DNA of 64,000 nt from Candidatus Eiseniibacteriota bacterium. GTDB lineage: Bacteria; Eisenbacteria; RBG-16-71-46; CAIMUX01. Positions 58,822 through 64,000 of the stretch are shown here, one piece after another. Position 1 is the stretch's first letter. Each line of letters starts with the position of its first letter. The notes below the pieces were generated by a model. It was not told the DNA's origin and made no database searches. It saw only the letters and a program-made list of their open reading frames with translations. Made by a program: the position numbers and the translations under genes. The stretch lies in contig JADJQY010000002.1 of NCBI GenBank assembly GCA_016712505.1, forward strand, positions 558,001 to 622,000, given 5' to 3'.

Positions 58822-60937
58822 GTCTCTCCGCGGCAGCATCTCCTCCGCTCTCTCCCTCCTCGCCCTCGGGCTCGGGACTTCCGCCTGGGCGTGGCCGGTG
58901 GAGCGCGCGGTGCTGATGGAGGAGGGGAGCGATCTTCTCTTTTCCGTCAAGGCCCCGCAGGCCGGAGAGAGCCTGCCCTATGATGTCTTCTCGCTCGACA
59001 ACCCGCACCGGGTGGTGGTCGATCTGTTCGGCGCCGATTCTCCGGAGGCGGTGACGGGCGAGACCGCGGCGAAGTGTCTGGTCGGGTTCCGGACTTCGCT
59101 CTGGAAGGACGATCCGGCCGGACGGGTGGTGCGCTACGTCTTCGAGACGAACGGTGCCATGACCTACCGGTCCGAGCTGAAGAACGGCGAACTCGAGGTT
59201 CGCCTGATTCCGACCTCGGCGGGGAAATCGAGCGAGGCCACGCCGGGTGCGAATCCGATGCTGACTCCGCCCGCGGAGGAGCCGCTCGCGCCCGCACCGT
59301 CGGCCAGTCCGGCCTTCTCACCCGATCCGCTGCCGCTGGATGAAGCGCCGCTCCTGAGCGACGTCGATCCGCGCGGCGCCAGCCCCGCGGCCCCGACGGC
59401 CTCCTCGGATCCCGAGTGTGAGCCGGCAGTTCTCGCCGCGCAGGCCAGCGGGTCGAAGCCGATGGCGGAGTCGGCCGTCCCGGGGAACCCCGACCCGGCC
59501 AACGAGCCGCTGCTGGCCGATGCGGGGCCGGCCCTGAGCAGTGCGGTCGACAGCGCGCGGCCGGGTGCTGCCCGGCAGAACGCCGCGGCGAGCTTGGCCG
59601 CCTCGAACCTGGCAGCGTCGAACCTGGCAGCGTCGAACTTGGCCGCCTCGAATCATGCTGGTTCGGCCTCTGCCCCGTCGCCCACCGGAGCGAACGCGGC
59701 CTTCGGCGGTTCGTCCGCGGGCTCGACCCTTTCGCGCGCTTCGCTGACCCAGGCGTCCAACACCAAGCCGATGAACCTCGACGTCCAGGAGGCCGATCTC
59801 CGGACGGTCTTTCGTTCGATCGCCGAGTTCGGTAAGGTGAACATCGTCGCCGACCGCGACGTCCAGGGCCCCGTGTCGGTGCGGCTGGTGAACACCCCCT
59901 GGCGAGAGGCGCTCGACATCGTTTGCCGCTCCGCCCTCCTGGTTGCGCTGGATGAGTCCGAGGACGTGATCCGGATTTCCACCCTTCGCGCCTTCCGCGA
60001 GGAGATGCTCGAGCGGGAGTCGGCCGCGCGCAAGCGAGACGATCTGGTGCCGGTCACCACCCGGGTCTACACCGTCGACTATGCCTCGGCCAAGGAGCTT
60101 CGCTCGGCGATCAATCCGGCGCTTTCGCCGCGCGGCAGCGCGGAAGTGGATGAGCGGACCAACTCGCTCATCGTGCGCGACATCGACACTCGCCATGCCG
60201 ACGTGGCCAACCTGATCGACGATCTCGACCAGGAGACCCGTCAGGTGGAGATCCTGGCTCAGCTGGTCGACATCGACGCCACTGCCACCACCCAGCTGGG
60301 CGTCGACTGGTCGTTGGCCAATCTGCACTCGACCGCGGAACGGATTTCCGGTGGGGCGAACGTCACCGAGCCGGTGGTCACTCCGAGCGGGTCGCTGCGG
60401 TTCGGGGTGGTTCGCGAGTGGGGCGACATCCAGGGAACCCTGGACGCTCTGGAGCGCACCAACCGGGCGAACATCATCTCCAATCCGAAGATCACCACGA
60501 CCAACAACCGCAAGGCGAAGATCCTGGTCGGCAAGGAGATTCCGCTCATCACGCTCGACGAGCGTGGGAATCCGGTGACCGAATTGAAGAAGGTCGGAAT
60601 CTCGCTCGAGGTGATCCCGTACATCAACGGTGACAATCGGATCACCATGGACCTGCACCCGGAGGTCTCGGACCTCTCCAGCCAGGCGACGGTGACCGGA
60701 GGCTTGATCTTCACCACCTCGAATGCCGACACCCGCGTGATGGTGGACAATGGCGAGACCGCGGTGATCGGCGGATTGATCCGCACCAACGAGACGAAGT
60801 TCGAGCAGGGGATCCCGGTCCTGAAGTCGATCCCGCTGCTCGGGACGCTGTTCAAGTCCTCCGACACCCGGAGGGAGAAGCGCGAGCTGGTGATCCTGGT
60901 CACCCCGACTATCGTCGAGCCGGTGGCCAAGCGCTGA
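58802..60937 (+). CDS. pilQ: Type IV pilus secretin PilQ
   Basis: 711 aa outer-membrane channel for the pilus. Signal peptide (SISSALSLLALGLGTSAWA), one AMIN domain (about 32-125: LPYDVFSLDNPHRVVVDLFG), a 200-residue Pro/Ala/Ser linker with four LAASN repeats, the STN/N0 domain (MNLDVQEADLRTVFRSIAEF, IVADRDVQGPVSVRLVNTPW), an N1 domain (YASAKELRSAINPALS, LIVRDIDTRHADVANLIDDL) and the secretin core ending KSIPLLGTLFKSSDTRREKRELVILVTPTIV-like. Single AMIN domains and a long linker differ from the Pseudomonas form. Followed by a terminator. Confidence 0.95.
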   Translation: MYPGNVKSLRGSISSALSLLALGLGTSAWAWPVERAVLMEEGSDLLFSVKAPQAGESLPYDVFSLDNPHRVVVDLFGADSPEAVTGETAAKCLVGFRTSLWKDDPAGRVVRYVFETNGAMTYRSELKNGELEVRLIPTSAGKSSEATPGANPMLTPPAEEPLAPAPSASPAFSPDPLPLDEAPLLSDVDPRGASPAAPTASSDPECEPAVLAAQASGSKPMAESAVPGNPDPANEPLLADAGPALSSAVDSARPGAARQNAAASLAASNLAASNLAASNLAASNHAGSASAPSPTGANAAFGGSSAGSTLSRASLTQASNTKPMNLDVQEADLRTVFRSIAEFGKVNIVADRDVQGPVSVRLVNTPWREALDIVCRSALLVALDESEDVIRISTLRAFREEMLERESAARKRDDLVPVTTRVYTVDYASAKELRSAINPALSPRGSAEVDERTNSLIVRDIDTRHADVANLIDDLDQETRQVEILAQLVDIDATATTQLGVDWSLANLHSTAERISGGANVTEPVVTPSGSLRFGVVREWGDIQGTLDALERTNRANIISNPKITTTNNRKAKILVGKEIPLITLDERGNPVTELKKVGISLEVIPYINGDNRITMDLHPEVSDLSSQATVTGGLIFTTSNADTRVMVDNGETAVIGGLIRTNETKFEQGIPVLKSIPLLGTLFKSSDTRREKRELVILVTPTIVEPVAKR
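59594..59653 (+). repeat. Four 15-bp repeats encoding LAASN in the PilQ linker
   Basis: Units at 59594, 59609, 59624 and 59639; the two inner copies are identical (CTGGCAGCGTCGAAC), the outer two nearly so (TTGGCCGCCTCGAAC/T). In frame, so copy-number change would only alter linker length. Confidence 0.85.
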
Positions 60938-60971
60938 TTGGAATTCGCGGGTTCGAGCCGGCCCGCCGGAG

Positions 60972-61006
60972 ACGGCCCGGACGTCGCAAGACGCCCGGGC
61001 CGTTTT
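60972..61006. terminator. Intrinsic terminator after pilQ (bidirectional with terC)
   Basis: ACGGCCCGG (60972-60980) pairs with CCGGGCCGT (60995-61003), with a further CGTC/GACG inner stem and TTTT at 61003-61006. It separates the pilus locus from the convergent terC gene. Confidence 0.85.
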
Positions 61007-61038
61007 CACATCTCCGGGGAACGATCCCCGGGCGGGTC

Positions 61039-62001
61039 CTAGTCCCCAGCCCCCACCGCCGCCGGCCGCTTCGCTCCGGAACCGCTGCGCGGCCCGCTGA
61101 ACCACGAGGCGAGTCCGGAGATGAGCAGGATCGAGGCGATGACCGAGAGTGAGAGCCCCACCGGCACCTTGTACACGTCCGCCAGGAGCATCTTTCCGCC
61201 GACGAAGACCAGGATCGCGGCCAGACCGTACTTCAGATACTTCAGTCGGTCGACCAGCCCGGCGAGCAGGAAGTAGAGCGCGCGGAGGCCGAGGATGGCG
61301 AAGATGTTCGAGGTATAGACGATGAAAGGATCGCGCGTGACCGCGAAGATGGCCGGAATGGAATCGACCGCAAAGACCAGGTCGGTCGCTTCGATCGCGG
61401 CCAGCACCAGGAGCAGCGGTGTGGCGTAACGCTTCCCGTCCTTGACCACGGTAAACTTCGAGCCGTGGTACTCCTCCACCGCCGGGACGAACCGCCGGAA
61501 GAGCCGGAAGATCGGATTCTTCTCCGGGGCGACATGATCCCCGCGGGTGAGCCAGAGCTTGATGCCGGTCAGCAGCAGGAGACCACCGAAGATGTAGATT
61601 ACCCAGTGGAACCTTTCGAGCAGGCTCGCGCCGACCAGGATGAAGATGGCACGCATGACCAAGGCGCCGACGATGCCCCAGAAGAGCACCCGATGCTGAT
61701 AGGCCGACGGCACGGAGAAGCTGGCGAAGAGCACGACGAAGACGAAGATGTTGTCCACCGACAGGGCCTTCTCGATCAGGTACCCGGTGGCGAACTCGAG
61801 CGCCTTGTCCCGCCCGAACCAGTTCCAGACCGCCAGGTTGAAAACTCCGGCCAGTCCGATCCAGAACAGGCTCCAGCCCGCGGCCTCCTTGAGCTTGACC
61901 TCGTGGGCCTTGCGATGAAACACCCCGAGATCCAGGGCGAGCAGGGCGAGGATCAACGAGGTGAAGGCGATCCAGAGTGTTGGTGTGCCGATCGTTTCCA
62001 T
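61039..62001 (-). CDS. TerC-family integral membrane protein
   Basis: 320 aa with about nine transmembrane helices. The ATG at 62001 follows GGAGGAG. Family signatures: FATGYLIEKALSVDNIFVFVV, YQHRVLFWGIVGALVMRAIF and LAAIEATDLVFAVDSIPAIFAVTRDPFIVYTSNIFAILGLRALYF, here quoted in part for its two acidic membrane motifs (SVDNIF and TDLVFAVDS). TerC/Alx relatives export manganese or help metallate exported proteins. It lies 7 nt downstream of hpf. Confidence 0.9.
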   Translation of the reverse strand: METIGTPTLWIAFTSLILALLALDLGVFHRKAHEVKLKEAAGWSLFWIGLAGVFNLAVWNWFGRDKALEFATGYLIEKALSVDNIFVFVVLFASFSVPSAYQHRVLFWGIVGALVMRAIFILVGASLLERFHWVIYIFGGLLLLTGIKLWLTRGDHVAPEKNPIFRLFRRFVPAVEEYHGSKFTVVKDGKRYATPLLLVLAAIEATDLVFAVDSIPAIFAVTRDPFIVYTSNIFAILGLRALYFLLAGLVDRLKYLKYGLAAILVFVGGKMLLADVYKVPVGLSLSVIASILLISGLASWFSGPRSGSGAKRPAAVGAGD

Positions 62002-62008
62002 GTTCGCC

Positions 62009-62347
62009 TTACTCCTCCAAGCCGTGGATGCGCGCACGGCGACCGCGCTCCAGGCGCTCGATCGCGCGGGCCAGATTCCGTCCGAGCCGGTCGACGGCAC
62101 GGTCGACCGCCGCGTAGAGGTCGTCCCCATGCTCCCGGATGACCAGGGTGGGCAGCGCCGTCGCCTCGGCCAGGCAGAGGCACTGCTTGTCCGCCCCGCC
62201 TCGCGGGCCATTGAGGTCAGACAGATGGACGGTCACCTGCTGAAGCCGGGAATTGAACCGGGCCAGGGCGAAGCGCAGCCGACGGTCGACGTGGTTGCGC
62301 AGGGCCGGGGTCAGTTCGAAGTCGAGAGCTCGAATCCGGAGTTTCAT
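62009..62347 (-). CDS. hpf: Ribosome hibernation promoting factor family protein
   Basis: 112 aa, short HPF/RaiA type. MKLRIRALDFELTPALRNHVDRRL, VTVHLSDLNGPRGGADK and LYAAVDRAVDRLGRNLARAI give the beta-alpha-beta-beta-beta-alpha pattern with basic residues that sits in the ribosomal decoding channel during stasis. The ATG at 62347 follows GGGGAGG. A stress link to the TerC gene behind it is plausible. Confidence 0.88.
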   Translation of the reverse strand: MKLRIRALDFELTPALRNHVDRRLRFALARFNSRLQQVTVHLSDLNGPRGGADKQCLCLAEATALPTLVIREHGDDLYAAVDRAVDRLGRNLARAIERLERGRRARIHGLEE

Positions 62348-62416
62348 TGTTCCTCCCCTTGGTTGAAGCCGTTGGCCATCGGGGAGAGATTCGGGTCTCG
62401 GTTCGGATTCGAAAAT

Positions 62417-62444
62417 TTGGAATTCTCGCTATAAGTATTAGATT
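62417..62444 (+). promoter_or_regulatory. AT-rich divergent promoter region of the NhaR-like gene
   Basis: TTGGAA (62417-62422), 16-nt spacer, TAGATT (62439-62444). The surrounding 62408-62460 is the most AT-rich stretch in the area and lies between hpf and the regulator, where a LysR protein would bind. Confidence 0.5.
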
Positions 62445-62465
62445 TTGTCGAAGTATGATCGACGC

Positions 62466-63431
62466 ATGGAAGAGCTCAATTTTCATCATCTGAACCACTT
62501 CTGGGCCGTGGCCCGGACCGGCAGCCTGACCCGCGCGGCCCGCGACCTCGGGCTCACCCCGCCCACCCTGAGCGCACAGATCCGGGCTCTGGAGCGCGCG
62601 CTCGGCCAGCGCCTGCTGCGTCGCTTGGGGCGCGGCCTGGCCTTGACCGAGCCGGGGCGGGTGGTTCTCCGCTACGCCGAGGAGATCTTCGGCCTGGGGC
62701 GGGAACTCCGCTCGGCGCTGTCGGGCGAGGGGGAGAGCGGTCGTCCCTTGCGCTTCGAGGTGGGGATCACCGACGCCCTACCCAAGCTGGTCGCCTATCG
62801 GTTGCTCGCTCCGGCGCTGGTCGGCCCGGAACCGATCCACCTGGTGGTTCGCGAGGATCGGCCACCCAGGCTCCTGGCCGACCTGGCCCTCCACCGCCTT
62901 GATCTCGTCCTGAGCGACTCGCCCCTCGGCTCCGAGGCCAAGGTCCGGGCCTTCCATCACCTGCTGGGTGAGTGTGAGGTGGCCTGCTTCGCCGCACCGG
63001 TCCTGGCAAGAACGCTCCGTCGCGGCTTTCCCGGCTCGTTGCATGGGCGACCATTTCTCGCCCCGATCGAGGGCTCGGCGCTGCGCCGTTCGATCGACAG
63101 TTTCTTCGAGCGGGACGGGATCCGACCGAATCAGGTGGCGGAGGTGGAGGACAGCGCCTTGCTCAAGGTCCTGGGTCAACAGGGCATGGGCGCCTTCGCC
63201 GCACCCCGGGTGGTCTCGCGGGAGATCCGCCAGCAGTACGGCGTGGTCGAGCTCGGAGTTCTGCCCGGCATCACCGAGCGTTTCTACGCCATATCCGCGG
63301 AGCGTCGGCTCAAACACCCGGCGGTCGTGGCCCTGTCCCAGGCGGCGCGGAATCGCTTTGCCCGCTCCACACCCCCCAGGTCCGGTAGGGCGCCGGCGGG
63401 ACCGAGGCGGGGCGCCCGGCGCGCCGGATGA
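62466..63431 (+). CDS. LysR-family transcriptional regulator, NhaR-like
   Basis: 321 aa from the ATG at 62466. N-terminal winged helix-turn-helix (ELNFHHLNHFWAVARTGSL, RAARDLGLTPPTLSAQIRAL) is distinctly of the NhaR type, followed by a LysR effector domain (RFEVGITDALPKLVAYRLL, RLDLVLSDSPLG, GAFAAPRVVSREI). NhaR activates sodium/proton antiporter genes in E. coli. Here the divergent hpf-terC pair is the likely target. The C-terminal 25 residues are Arg/Pro-rich. Confidence 0.88.
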   Translation: MEELNFHHLNHFWAVARTGSLTRAARDLGLTPPTLSAQIRALERALGQRLLRRLGRGLALTEPGRVVLRYAEEIFGLGRELRSALSGEGESGRPLRFEVGITDALPKLVAYRLLAPALVGPEPIHLVVREDRPPRLLADLALHRLDLVLSDSPLGSEAKVRAFHHLLGECEVACFAAPVLARTLRRGFPGSLHGRPFLAPIEGSALRRSIDSFFERDGIRPNQVAEVEDSALLKVLGQQGMGAFAAPRVVSREIRQQYGVVELGVLPGITERFYAISAERRLKHPAVVALSQAARNRFARSTPPRSGRAPAGPRRGARRAG

Positions 63432-63583
63432 GATCGGTTCCGGACAGGGGGCCAAGGAGGCGAGCGGCCTGGAGGATCCCTCTTTCGGCCGCATGGCCAG
63501 CGGCGCTACATTCTGCCCAGAATGAACCAGACGCCGTCTGTGGAGCCATGGTGGCCGGTCGACGCCTGTGATGGGAGTCCGAA

Positions 63584-64000
63584 ATGAATCGTGACTTGGA
63601 GAAGTGGGTCGAGGAGTGCGCGGCGCAGGCCCGCCCCGATCGCGTGGTCTGGATTGATGGCTCGGAGGCCGAGCAATCCGCACTGATCGAGGAGGCGGTG
63701 GCCGAAGGCGTCTTCGCGCGCATGAACGAGCAGACCCACCCGAACTGTTTCTACCATCGGAGCAATCCGACCGACGTGGCCCGGACCGAGCATCTGACCT
63801 TCATCTGCGCTCCGACCAAGGACGACACCGGCCCGACCAACAACTGGATGTCGCCGGAGGACGCCAAGGCGAAGATCTGGCCGCTCTACAAGGACGCGAT
63901 GCGCGGCCGCAACATGTATGTCATTCCCTATGTGATGGGTCCGCTCGGCTCGCCCATCAGCAAGGTGGGAGTCGAGATCACCGACAGTCGGTATGTGGTG
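63584..64000 (+). CDS. pckG: Phosphoenolpyruvate carboxykinase (GTP), partial
   Basis: 139 codons are visible; the gene continues past the window. It converts oxaloacetate plus GTP to phosphoenolpyruvate. N-terminal family signatures: WVEECAAQARPDRVVWIDGS, HPNCFYHRSNPTDVARTEHL, FICAPTKDDTGPTNNWM and MRGRNMYVIPYVMGPLGSP, whose conserved Arg and Gly residues belong to the substrate-binding lobe. The ATG at 63584 follows GGGAG. The catalytic P-loop lies beyond the edge. GTP-type PEPCK fits gluconeogenesis from amino acids. Confidence 0.95.
   Translation, partial: MNRDLEKWVEECAAQARPDRVVWIDGSEAEQSALIEEAVAEGVFARMNEQTHPNCFYHRSNPTDVARTEHLTFICAPTKDDTGPTNNWMSPEDAKAKIWPLYKDAMRGRNMYVIPYVMGPLGSPISKVGVEITDSRYVV

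Noticed and set aside
1..64000. CRISPR arrays, tRNA/rRNA genes, prophage or transposases
   Set aside because: None recognised by eye; only short direct repeats (29220-29276, 59594-59653) are present. A tRNAscan or Infernal run would settle small RNAs.

Overview
The window is about 64 kb of GC-rich, gene-dense bacterial chromosome with no rRNA, tRNA, CRISPR array, phage or insertion sequence that I could find. The content suggests a diderm, pilus-bearing, peptide-degrading bacterium outside the well-studied phyla. Surface proteins end in FlgD/T9SS-like sorting domains, there is a PorV/PorQ-family barrel, a PEP-CTERM protein, many lipoproteins, and a type IV pilus locus laid out as in myxobacteria. 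An uncultivated lineage of the FCB or Eisenbacteria-like kind is my best guess, by inference only. TTG and GTG starts with strong Shine-Dalgarno (SD) sequences, and stop/start overlaps of 4 nt, are very common here.

Layout. (1) 1-10.4 kb, minus strand: a surface/secretion operon, TonB-dependent receptor > PorV-like barrel > NHL lipoprotein > sorting-domain protein > Fn3 lipoprotein, followed by a separately promoted secreted OB-fold protein cut by the window edge. (2) 10.8-13.8 kb, minus strand: dus-cdd-rpiB-deoC, coupled by 4-nt overlaps. DeoC carries an amphipathic N-terminal helix and a Cys-rich insert, and RpiB lacks the usual catalytic Cys. Together they resemble sugar-phosphate bacterial microcompartment enzymes. 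(3) 14-20.8 kb, plus strand: a DUF455 ferritin-like protein, then a tripartite RND efflux operon whose pump gene carries a one-base frameshift. (4) 20.8-29.1 kb: MFS exporter, secreted M1 aminopeptidase, Fn3 lipoprotein, SirB1-family protein, saccharopine-dehydrogenase-like enzyme and a divergent tryptophanase. (5) 29.3-34.4 kb: PEP-CTERM protein, then dinG-hutU. (6) 34.6-39.5 kb: TPR protein, frameshifted outer-membrane barrel, ComEA-like protein.

(7) 39.6-60.9 kb: a nearly complete type IV pilus locus, pilB-T-C-S-R-A, then three inserted genes, then a PilH/PilI-like ABC transporter, a TPR membrane protein, and pilD-M-N-O-P-Q. The three inserted genes encode a small secreted beta-rich protein, a PapD-like chaperone and a large usher-like barrel lipoprotein. 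They look like a chaperone/usher-type surface-fibre system embedded in the pilus locus and are the best candidate for something undescribed. Upstream of pilA lie a sigma-54-like promoter, helically phased GTGCAGC repeats (candidate PilR sites) and an 18-bp palindrome.

(8) 61-64 kb: terC and hpf divergent from an NhaR-like LysR regulator, then the start of GTP-dependent PEP carboxykinase. Amino-acid and nucleoside catabolism (aminopeptidase, tryptophanase, urocanase, cytidine deaminase, DeoC) combined with PEP carboxykinase fits a life on protein and nucleic-acid detritus.
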